Shown one piece after another: positions 32,351 to 40,700 of a DNA stretch of 64,000 nucleotides. The notes beneath the pieces were generated by a model, which saw only the letters and a program-made list of their open reading frames with translations, searched no databases and had not been told where the DNA came from. The DNA lies in NCBI GenBank assembly GCA_902363575.1, contig CABJAJ010000004.1, positions 256,310-320,309 on the forward strand. The letters run 5' to 3'. Source of the stretch: Rikenellaceae bacterium (GTDB lineage: Bacteria > Bacteroidota > Bacteroidia > Bacteroidales > Rikenellaceae). Each line of letters begins with the position of its first letter. Position 1 is the first letter of the stretch. The position numbers and the translations under genes are program-made.

Positions 32351-33091
32351 TTATCGGGTCAGTTGGTTGAGGATCGCGCGGATCGTTTCTTCGTCGGCTT
32401 CGGCCACGTCGTAGTCCGGAACACCGGGCAGGCCCATCGGAACCCCGTCCCGACGGTAAACCATGCCGCTCGGACGGTAGCGGCGGGCGCTGAAATGGAT
32501 CGCGTCCACACCCGCCTCGGCGAGCAGGCGGGCGTTGTCGGGACTGACGCCGCTTCCGGCCATGATTTCGATGCGGCCTTCGGCCCGGCGCACCATTTTC
32601 CGAATGGTCGGCAGCCCCTCCGCTGCGGTTTGGCATCCGCCCGAGGTGAGGATGCGGCGACAGCCCGCGGCGAGGATGTCGCCGACCGCTTCGACCGGGT
32701 CGGGCGTGAGGTCTGCGGCCCGGTGGAAGGTGACCTCCATCGCACCGGCGGCTGCGACCAGCTCGGCGGTCCGCTCCGTGTCGATGCGGCCGTCGGGGAG
32801 CAGCAGCCCCAGCACTACGGCATCGGCGCCGCATGAGCGGGCGTACTCGATGTCGAGCCGCATCTGGTCGAACTCCTGCGCGGTATAGAGGAAGTCGCCG
32901 CCCCGCGGACGGATCATCACGGCGAGTTCGAGTCCGGGGATGCTGCGGGCCATGCGCACGGCAGCCGCCGACGGAGTCGTGCCGCCTTCGCAGGGCGAGG
33001 CGCAAAGTTCCACACGGGTCATGCCGGCACGCGCAGCGGCGCGGCAGGATTCGACCGTGTAGGCGCAGAGTTCGGTTTCGATGGGAAGCAT
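32351..33091 (-). CDS. cutC: Copper homeostasis protein CutC family
   Basis: A 246-residue TIM-barrel protein. Recognised by ELCAYTVESCRAAARAGMTRVELC at the N-terminus, MIRPRGGDFLYTAQEF, TFHRAADLTPDP and LTSGGCQTA. Copper function is doubtful for much of the family; several members have been reassigned to sugar-related roles. The ATG at 33091 is preferred over an in-frame TTG at 33112, since the promoter box overlaps the latter. Last chromosomal backbone gene before the mobile element. Confidence 0.92.
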   Translation of the reverse strand: MLPIETELCAYTVESCRAAARAGMTRVELCASPCEGGTTPSAAAVRMARSIPGLELAVMIRPRGGDFLYTAQEFDQMRLDIEYARSCGADAVVLGLLLPDGRIDTERTAELVAAAGAMEVTFHRAADLTPDPVEAVGDILAAGCRRILTSGGCQTAAEGLPTIRKMVRRAEGRIEIMAGSGVSPDNARLLAEAGVDAIHFSARRYRPSGMVYRRDGVPMGLPGVPDYDVAEADEETIRAILNQLTR

Positions 33092-33109
33092 CTTCGCGTG
33101 TTGGGTTTT

Positions 33110-33117
33110 CAAAGATA
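33110..33117 (-). promoter_or_regulatory. Promoter -7 box for cutC
   Basis: TATCTTTG on the minus strand, 18 bases upstream of the ATG at 33091. Confidence 0.6.
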
Positions 33118-33672
33118 GGGATTCTTTTTTCGCTTCCTCCCTGTGACGGCCTGTTTTTTTGTCGTCCGGTCGAATTTATCCTCGTGCCGCGGAGCGATGT
33201 GCTGCATCGGGGGTCTTTTTCAGGCCGTAACCGCGAAGGTTTCCGGCCGGCTGTGCGGTAAGGTATGAAGAGGTTGTCGAACCGGGAAGGGAATAATCGT
33301 CGGCAAGCGTGCGGGTCGTCGTTTTTTTGCTTATATTTGATGTAGTCTGAAGGTATTTAATTGACTACAAATAGATTAAAAGAAACTCGCATGAGAATGG
33401 GCAACGGATAAGAAATTGGTAAAGTGCTTTGATACACTATATTTCTCATGCTGTCAAACAACTCTTATTTGTTTGCAAATATAATATTATTGCAGGTAAT
33501 AATCAAAAATAACGAGGTTTATTTTCATTTTTACCTGCTGATATTTGTTCCGGATTATCAGATGCGATATATTTGTAATTAGGATTCGTACCGTGTTCCA
33601 AGCGGTTCATAAGTAACGACTTGCGGAGTTTTGGCAACAAGGGGATGCGGCTCCGTTTTATAGAAATGACTT
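33118..33672. other. Gene-free junction between backbone and conjugative element
   Basis: No coding region is convincing in these 555 bases. GC falls sharply from about 33340 to 33600. It contains an inverted repeat TATTTG-TTTG-CAAATA (33466-33481) and another with perfect arms GCAGGTAA (33492-33499) and TTACCTGC (33531-33538). These could be regulator sites or part of an attachment region. The element boundary probably lies here, but no att duplication can be shown because the other end is outside the window. Confidence 0.5.
33544..33575 (+). promoter_or_regulatory. Full Bacteroidetes promoter for the element's AraC gene
   Basis: TTTG at 33544-33547, 20-base spacer, then TATATTTG at 33568-33575: both -33 and -7 boxes at consensus spacing. 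Predicted leader is about 90 bases. Confidence 0.7.
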
Positions 33673-34530
33673 ATGCAAACCGACTTATCCATTTACAACA
33701 GTCTTCGCCCTTCCTTTATAGAAGGCGTTCACGCCGTGAAGTTCAATGCTTTGTCGGCGGTCATATCGCGTTACCGGGATTATGCCCGCAGTTCCGAACA
33801 AATAAAAGCGTACTCGGGAGATTCTCTGCTGATGCGGGACATCGCCTCCTTGCTTGACGAAGCACCCCGTCCCATAACGAGGGAATACCAGGATTTCACC
33901 CCGTTCCTGCTTCTTCTGATGCTTTCGGAGGAATTTCATGTCGTCCATTACGTCGAGCGTCTTGTAACGTGGTATTTCGGCTACTGTTGTGTCGATGAAC
34001 TGCGGACGGTTTGCACCATTCTGTCCGAGTGTTCCTACCCGCATCACGACACGCTGCGGCTGCGGTTCAAGAATTACCTGCGTGAAGCCCGTAAGACATT
34101 GGGTATGCCCGTTGAATGTAACGCTGCTGTCATGCTGAAAATGCTCGACGCCTCTTATGAACATCTCACTCCCGCCGATGTCGGGGAGTTCGAGGAGCTG
34201 TTGCACCTGGGGGACGATTACGAGTTCATCTCCCGTGTCAAATCGAATTATCTTGCCTCGGATAACGTCACGGAACTCGCCGGGGTTTGCGGGTATTCCA
34301 GCACGATTACCTTCCGCCGGCGTTTCCAGCGGGTTTTCGGCTGCTCGGCCTCCTCGTGGTTACGTCAGCGCCGTATCGAACGTATCGGGGAGTTGTTGCG
34401 GACGACACACTACACGTTGCAGGAAATAGCCTACATGTGCGGTTTCTCCGCCCAATCCCACTTTACGGACTTTTGCAAGCGGAATATGGGGAGCAATCCC
34501 ACTTCCATCCGCCAGGAAGGTCGGATCTGA
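33673..34530 (+). CDS. AraC-type helix-turn-helix regulator
   Basis: A 285-residue protein whose C-terminal 100 residues hold the two AraC helix-turn-helix motifs (VTELAGVCGYSSTITFRRRF and LQEIAYMCGFSAQSHFTDFC). The N-terminal part has no recognised sensor domain and is not a typical cupin. It is the first gene of the mobile element and stands just before rteC, the place of a regulator of transfer or excision (inference). Confidence 0.9.
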   Translation: MQTDLSIYNSLRPSFIEGVHAVKFNALSAVISRYRDYARSSEQIKAYSGDSLLMRDIASLLDEAPRPITREYQDFTPFLLLLMLSEEFHVVHYVERLVTWYFGYCCVDELRTVCTILSECSYPHHDTLRLRFKNYLREARKTLGMPVECNAAVMLKMLDASYEHLTPADVGEFEELLHLGDDYEFISRVKSNYLASDNVTELAGVCGYSSTITFRRRFQRVFGCSASSWLRQRRIERIGELLRTTHYTLQEIAYMCGFSAQSHFTDFCKRNMGSNPTSIRQEGRI

Positions 34531-34635
34531 CATTAAAATCGGCTCCGTGATAAAAAAACGAAGAGAAAGATAAAAATCGTAATCCGCCGGTTTTTCGATT
34601 CGCTAACTTTATACGCGAAAGTAACAAGACGGATT

Positions 34636-35496
34636 ATGATTGCATTTATAGAAAAATTAAACAGCGAAGTCCTGCGGAGTATCGAACGTATCGAATCGCG
34701 GGATACCGACGTGTTGAAAAAGTCGCTTGAAGCGTCACGTGTCCTGGGAGAAGCGTTCGACCGTTTGAAACAATATATCATCGGCTACCGTTTTCAAAAC
34801 GATGACGAGGAAATAAAGTTCTTCAAAGAAATCAAACCCCGTCTTTTTTGCCGTCTGATCTATTACCGCAAGCTCTACAATATCGAGATGAACCGTCCGG
34901 TAGGAAGTATCGAGGCACAACGGGAGTACCTGGACGCCCATGTTCGGGCCATCAACGCGTACACGCAGAAACGCCTCGACTTTATCCGCTATTTCCGCAG
35001 CGGCGCTACACACCTGGACAGCCTCTATTTCCTGCGCGGGCAGACCGACACGGAGCAATACCTGGAAACCTTCTACTATGAACTCGACCCGCAGTTTTCG
35101 ACAAACGCGGATTTCAAGGTGGCGAAAATCCTGGCCAACGATATGTTGTCGGTTTATCTTATGGGCGAATTGGAATCACTGGAGAGCACGAACCTCCGGA
35201 ACATGGTTCTGCCATTGTCTGACGTGCGTCCGACATGGCAGGACTCGAAGACGGATCTGACGGAACTTATTTACCTGCTCGACAGTAAAGGCTGTTTCGG
35301 CAATGTGCCACTCACGCAACTTGCCAGCTACATTTCCAACGCTTTCAACGTACACCTCGACATGAACCTTTCGAGGACATTCTGCGATATGAAAATCCGA
35401 AACAACCCGACACCGTGGCTTGACAAGGCGAAAGAGGCCCTGCTTAAACGTATGCAGACGTGGAAGCGAAACAAGAAAAACGGCAATTCCGAGTAG
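34636..35496 (+). CDS. rteC: RteC family regulator
   Basis: A 286-residue protein matching RteC of CTnDOT-type elements, the activator of the excision operon promoter. Visible features: IKFFKEIKPRLFCRLIYYRKLYNIE, RSGATHLDSLYFLRG and, near the C-terminus, LTQLASYISNAFNVHLD with CDMKIRNNPTPWLDKAKEALLKRM. RteC is a winged-helix DNA-binding protein. Two HTH genes of the Xis2c/Xis2d type follow, as expected of its target operon. A degenerate -7 box TAACTTTA lies about 30 bases upstream. Confidence 0.92.
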   Translation: MIAFIEKLNSEVLRSIERIESRDTDVLKKSLEASRVLGEAFDRLKQYIIGYRFQNDDEEIKFFKEIKPRLFCRLIYYRKLYNIEMNRPVGSIEAQREYLDAHVRAINAYTQKRLDFIRYFRSGATHLDSLYFLRGQTDTEQYLETFYYELDPQFSTNADFKVAKILANDMLSVYLMGELESLESTNLRNMVLPLSDVRPTWQDSKTDLTELIYLLDSKGCFGNVPLTQLASYISNAFNVHLDMNLSRTFCDMKIRNNPTPWLDKAKEALLKRMQTWKRNKKNGNSE

Positions 35497-35894
35497 AATA
35501 TGAACCGGTAAAGCACTCTATTCCTTATAGAAACACTGATAATCAGCGTTGTATATAACAAAAGAACCGAGGTCGGTTTTCCCCCGTAACTCTCGAAAGG
35601 AACTTTCCCGAACGCCCGTATTTGCACCCGTATAAGGAGCCGATACGGGTGTTCCGTTGTAGCCCCGTCCGGATTAGAACACCGTTAAGCGTTGAATCAC
35701 AGTATTCTATCGCATTTCTGCCAATAAAAATACCGAGTACGGGCCGCGGATTTCGGTAAAAAACACTGCCTTCTTCACCGCATGAACCGTTGAGAATCAG
35801 TTCACTGCAAATTATCAAAAAAAAGTCGTACCGACCTCGTTTTAAGCTGTCCATATAAGCCCGACCTTTGTAACAGACTAAAAAACAAAGGAGT
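35497..35894. promoter_or_regulatory. Control region between rteC and the xis-like genes
   Basis: This 398-base stretch holds no gene. It contains the palindrome CTGATAATCAG near 35536, a perfect nine-base inverted repeat CACCCGTAT/ATACGGGTG (35625-35633 and 35643-35651), and a TGAAC/GTTCA inverted pair (35783-35787 and 35800-35804). A likely -7 element GACCTTTG is at 35863-35870, and AAAGGAG precedes the next ATG. The TGAAC pair lies roughly 75-95 bases before the predicted transcript start, a reasonable place for RteC binding. Confidence 0.5.
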
Positions 35895-36206
35895 ATGAAA
35901 ATCATAGTGATCGGTTCGCGAGCCTATAACGAGCTTGTCGGGCGTATAGAGAAAATAGAGGCTGCAATCGCCTCTCTCCCTGAAAAGGGGCGTGCATGGA
36001 ATAAGGAGTATATAAACGACGAATGGATGGACGGCGAGCAGGTCTGCCGTTACCTGGGTATCAGCGGGCGTACCCTTCAACGCCTCCGCTCGGATCACGT
36101 GATCACCTATTCGGCCATCAACCGGAAGCTGTATTATTCCCTCACGGAAATCCGCCGTGTGCTGAAGGAGCGTTCCGTGCGGCGCAAGAACCAACCAAAG
36201 GAGTAG
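35895..36206 (+). CDS. HTH DNA-binding protein (excisionase-like, Xis2c/Xis2d type)
   Basis: A 103-residue protein. A helical N-terminus (EKIEAAIASLPEK) leads to a MerR/excisionase-type helix-turn-helix (about 45-95) with MDGEQVCRYLGISGRTLQRLRSD and an INRKLYYSLTEIRRVLKER wing. In CTnDOT two such proteins, Xis2c and Xis2d, bend att DNA for excision. It sits after rteC and three bases before a paralogue, so it is most likely excision-related. Confidence 0.85.
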   Translation: MKIIVIGSRAYNELVGRIEKIEAAIASLPEKGRAWNKEYINDEWMDGEQVCRYLGISGRTLQRLRSDHVITYSAINRKLYYSLTEIRRVLKERSVRRKNQPKE

Positions 36207-36209
36207 GCC

Positions 36210-36536
36210 ATGTTTCTGGACAAGGAATATTTCGACGGATGGATGCAGCGGCTCTCGGAACGGCTGGAACGTATCGAGAAGCTGTGCGCGGGGGACGTGG
36301 AGCAACCGCTTTCCATCCTGCCTGACGGGGAGCGTCTTCTGGACAATTACGACCTGTGCCGTATGCTCAATATCAGCAAGCGCACACTCCAGCGTTACCG
36401 CACCTCGGGAGAGCTGCCTTACGAGATGATCTATCACAAGACCTTCTACCGGGAATCGGACGTCCTGCGGTTCATCGAGCGTAACTTCAGTAATTTCCGC
36501 AAGCTGAAAAAGGATCGTCCTGCCGGTTCCGGTTAG
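36210..36536 (+). CDS. HTH DNA-binding protein (excisionase-like, second copy)
   Basis: A 108-residue paralogue of the preceding gene: LLDNYDLCRMLNISKRTLQRYRTSG is the helix-turn-helix and MIYHKTFYRESDVLRFIERN the wing region. The N-terminal helix (DGWMQRLSERLERIEKLC) parallels that of its neighbour. It is cotranscribed with it (three-base gap). The orf3-exc genes that follow in CTnDOT are replaced here by a DUF1016 gene. Confidence 0.85.
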   Translation: MFLDKEYFDGWMQRLSERLERIEKLCAGDVEQPLSILPDGERLLDNYDLCRMLNISKRTLQRYRTSGELPYEMIYHKTFYRESDVLRFIERNFSNFRKLKKDRPAGSG

Positions 36537-36635
36537 GCCCTGTCCCGAGAGTCCGGCGTCATGGAAAAACGCGGAGATACATGGAATAAGGCACGACAAG
36601 GCGGTACAACCGTTCGATATTTGCCGTAAAATCAG

Positions 36636-36643
36636 TATGTTTG
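36636..36643 (+). promoter_or_regulatory. Promoter -7 box for the DUF1016 gene
   Basis: TATGTTTG, 29 bases before the ATG at 36672, giving this gene its own promoter. Confidence 0.55.
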
Positions 36644-36671
36644 CACTTGGAAGCCTATATAATAATGAACA

Positions 36672-37685
36672 ATGAAAGAAACAGATAAAATATATCCTGC
36701 CGACAAAGGGGAGGAAGAGCTGCTGCATAACGTGCGCCATATCTTGCAGGAAGCGCGCGCGAAGGTGATACATCATGTCAATTCGACCCTCGTGAGGGCT
36801 TACTGGCAGGTAGGGAAATATATAGTGGAGTACGAGCAGCAGGGAACCGACCGTGCCGGATATGGCAAGGCTGTCATCAACACCCTTTCCAGGCGGCTCG
36901 TGGCGGAGTTCGGAAACGGGTTCACGGCCACCAACCTGCGGTACATGAGGCAGTTTTACCAGTGCTACCCGAAATATCACACGCTGTGTGATAAATTGAG
37001 CTGGTCGCATTGCCGCACGCTTCTCAAGGTGTCGGGCGATGCCGCCCGTGATTTTTACCTGCACGAGTGCGTCAAGGAAAACTGGAGTGTCCGGCAGCTC
37101 GACCGCCAAATCAACACGCTTTTCTATGACCGCTTGCTGGCCAGCCGAGACAAGAAAGCCGTGAAAGAGGAGATTTCCCGTACCGAACCCGGGCGTGTCG
37201 AACCCAAAGAGATCATCCGCGACCCGTATATCCTGGAGTTTCTCGGTATCCCCCAGGGAGAGCATTTTCTGGAAACCGATCTGGAGCAACTGCTCATCAG
37301 CCGCTTGCAGCGCTTGATGCTCGAACTCGGGAAAGGCTTCGCCTTCGTCGCGCGACAGAAGCGTATCTCCTTCGACGACAAGCATTTCTACATCGACCTG
37401 GTCTTTTACAATTACCTGGCCCGCTGTTTCGTTTTAATAGACCTTAAATCCGGGGAGCTGACCCATCAGGATTTGGGGCAGATGCAGATGTATGTCAATT
37501 ACTACACCCGTGAGTTGATGAATCCCGGGGATAACCCTCCGGTGGGTATCGTCCTCTGCGCGGAGAAAAACGACGCGGTCGTCCGTTATACGCTGCCCGA
37601 AGATGAAAAGCAGGTCTTCGCCGCCCAGTACATGACCTATCTTCCCACGCAGGAGGAGCTGCAAACACTCTTGCAGGAAGTGTGA
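36672..37685 (+). CDS. PDDEXK nuclease-family protein (DUF1016/YhcG)
   Basis: A 337-residue protein. N-terminal DUF1016_N domain (about 15-150) with LVRAYWQVGKYIVEYEQQG and LSWSHCRTLLKV; C-terminal PDDEXK nuclease domain (about 190-337) with LGKGFAFVARQKRI, the acidic FYIDLVFYN and FVLIDLKSGEL (the D...DxK core). The family is common on mobile elements; roles in DNA processing or defence are suspected, not proven. It has its own promoter and a terminator behind it, so it forms an independent module. Confidence 0.88.
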   Translation: MKETDKIYPADKGEEELLHNVRHILQEARAKVIHHVNSTLVRAYWQVGKYIVEYEQQGTDRAGYGKAVINTLSRRLVAEFGNGFTATNLRYMRQFYQCYPKYHTLCDKLSWSHCRTLLKVSGDAARDFYLHECVKENWSVRQLDRQINTLFYDRLLASRDKKAVKEEISRTEPGRVEPKEIIRDPYILEFLGIPQGEHFLETDLEQLLISRLQRLMLELGKGFAFVARQKRISFDDKHFYIDLVFYNYLARCFVLIDLKSGELTHQDLGQMQMYVNYYTRELMNPGDNPPVGIVLCAEKNDAVVRYTLPEDEKQVFAAQYMTYLPTQEELQTLLQEV

Positions 37686-37709
37686 CAACAACGCTCATGG
37701 GCATATGAA

Positions 37710-37745
37710 AAAAGCCGACGGAAATCTGTACTTCCGTCGGCTTTT
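37710..37745. terminator. Bidirectional intrinsic terminator
   Basis: AAAAGCCGACGGAA (37710-37723) pairs perfectly with TTCCGTCGGCTTTT (37732-37745) around an eight-base loop. It serves both the DUF1016 gene and the convergent methylase-helicase gene. Confidence 0.85.
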
Positions 37746-37748
37746 CGC

Positions 37749-40700
37749 TTACATCTTAATCCCTTTCTTTGCGGGGCCATTCTCCGGCGGGCTGCCCACG
37801 CCCGCGATCACGATGCGCCCCCCGGAGGCGTCGGCAATCTGCCGCAGCCGGGAAGGAATACGGGCCGCCGTGTTGTCTTCCTTCGGGAGCTCTTCCGCCG
37901 TGTCATGCCGTTCCCGGCACACGTCGTTATCCTCCTCCGCCTCCTTTCCCTCGCTCTCTTCTATCGGTTTGAGGCTTTGCTGTATCCTGCGGTCTATTTC
38001 CGTCAGGTCAGTTTTCAGGGCCGTCAGTTCGGGCTCCTTGCGCCAGGAACTTTCCACCACTTCCCGCAGGACGGGAATATCTTTCTCCAGTTCCTCATTC
38101 TTTTTCCGGAATTTTTCCAGTGTCGGCTCGATGGTCGCGAGCGCGTGGATGAAGTTCATCGCCGCCAGTCGCGGGTCGGAGGCGATATTCCCGTAGTTAT
38201 ACTGGTATAGATAATCCCCTTCACCCCGGACATAAAAACGGTTCTGCACCAGGTCGAGCCCGTCTTTCCCGGTCGTTTCGCTCTGGACGAGCAGCTCGAA
38301 CCCGTAGAGGCTCCCGATGGGTTCGAGCCTGTCGAGCGTGCGTGCCGTTTCGGCGATACGGTTGAGCTGTTTCCCGATGAGCTTGGGGTCGGAGGTTTCC
38401 AGCCCGTTCAGTTTCACGGGATTGCGGTACGAGCCGTCCTCGTTGAACTCGACGCGGGCCTTGAAGTGTTCCAGATCCTTGCCGATACGCCGTATCAGGT
38501 CGTTGTTCTTCTCTATCTTCTCCGTGATCTGCTCCAGCTTGTAGCGGCTCGATGATTTGCCGCGCACGAATGCCTGGCGTTCGCTTTCGAGCGTGGCAAT
38601 CTTCTTCTCCAGGCGGGCTTTGTCCAGCAGGTCTGTATTTCCCGAGAGGACGGCGACATACTCGGAAAAATTCATGCCGCTCTTTTCGTCGATGGCCCCC
38701 TCGTCGATGGTACGGCTTCCCATGTTGTTGGTCTTGAGCTGGCGGATGAACAGTTGCTTGTTGTGCAACAGCCCGAACTTGTAGGCGTCGAGCGACTTCT
38801 CGACGGCGTATAATATCACGTCCACCTTGTTGTCGGCATGGAGTTTGGCGATCTCGTTCCCGGTGCGTATTCCCCGCCCGTCGCGCTGCTCCAGGTCGCT
38901 GGGACGCCAGGGGCAGTCCAGGTGGTGTATCGCCACGCAGCGTTTCTGCGCGTTCACTCCCGTCCCGAGCATCTCGGTCGATCCGAAGAGTACGCGGATT
39001 TTTCCGGTGTTCATACCGGCGATCATCTCCTTGCGCGCTTTTTCCGAGGTCGCCTCCTGGATGAACCGCACCTCGCTTTGGGGTATGCCGTAATCCTCCG
39101 CGAGTTTACGCCGTATCTCGGAATAGACGTTCCACCCCGCTCCGGGTTTGTAGGTTCCCAGGTCGGAGAATACGAACTGCGTACCTTTGTACGCCTCGAA
39201 ACGGCGGTAGTAACCGGCAATCATACGGGCGCAGTGGCTCGCCTTGTTGTCCACGTGGTCGCTGTATAGTTCGGGGTCTATCATACGCATATCGAGCGAC
39301 ATCTTGCGGGCGTAGTCTGTGGCAATGAGCATTTTCGCCTTTTCCTCCCGCTCCGAGAGCGGCAGGCGGCCCAGGAGCGTGGCATCGCCCGATTTGGCGA
39401 ACTGCACCAGCCGTTCTATGAACTCCGTCTGCTGGGGTGTCGGCGGGATATTGTGCAATATCTCGTTCTTTTGCGGTCGGTCGATCCCTATATCCTCCGC
39501 CGAGCGGTAATCTGTAATCTCGGAGTAGAACATGGCCAGTTCGGGAACCTTGATGAAATATCGGAACCGTTCTTTCTGCACGACCTCGTTGGTCACGGAA
39601 AACTCGTAGTCGATGGTTTTCTTGGCAAAAATGGCCGCCCAGGCATCGAAGGTGCGGATATTCTGACGCTCCAGTTCCTTCGGGCGCAGGTACTTGAAAA
39701 GCAGGTACAGTTCCGTGAGCGAGTTGGAGATGGTCGTTCCCGAGAGGAACGTCGCCCCCAGGTCGCGGCCCGTGCGCTGCTGTATGGTACGCAGCGCGAA
39801 AAGCATGTTGAGCGCCCGCTGCGACCCCTCGGGATTTCCGAGGCCCGCCACCCGGTCATGCCGGGTCGTGAAAGTCAGGTTCTTGAATTTGTGGCTCTCG
39901 TCCACGTAGAGGTGGTCGATACCCATGAGGCGGAAGTCCACGGCGTCGTCCTTGCGTGTTTCCAGCGCGTGCGCCACCTTCTGCAACTTGGCTTCCAGGT
40001 TGGCCTTGCGTTTCTGACACCCTTTCATCATGGCGCGGGAAACGTCCCTGCCTTGTGCTTTGAGCACTTCGAGGTTCTCCTCCACGCAGTCCAGCTCGGC
40101 CTGCAATATCTCCTGCTGTATCTCCGGGGACTGGGGTATCATGCCGAACTGTTCGTGCGAGAGGATCACGGCGTCCCAGTCGTTGTTGCGTATCTCCCGG
40201 AAGATGCGCTCACGCTTCCGGGGCGTGAAATCCTCCTTGCCCGGGTAGAGGACTTTGGCCATCGGGTAAGCGGTGCAGAACGTCCGGGCTATTTCATGGA
40301 TGTTGGCTTTCAGCCCGATAATCATGGGTTTGTTGGCCAGCCCGAGGCGTTTCTTCTCGTAGGCCCCGCAGCACATGATAAGGGTCTTTCCGCCGCCCAC
40401 CTCGTGGTCGATTATCCCGCCGCCGAGCAGTTTGTCCATCCATATCGCGTCCTTCTGGCTGTCATACAGTTTGTCGATTCCCAGCCCCTTGAGGTCGAGG
40501 TCGGGGAATTCCTGGTGCGTCCCGTCGTACTTCGGGCGCACGTAACAGTTGAAAGTACGGTTATAGAGGTCTGTCAGGCGGTCTTTGAAGTCGGACGACT
40601 GCTCGCGCAGCCATTCGGGGAAAGCACCCCGGATCTCGTCTATCTTGCTGTTGGCGAGCTGTATGGCCTCCCCGTCACGCACTTTGACCTCCCGCCGTTC

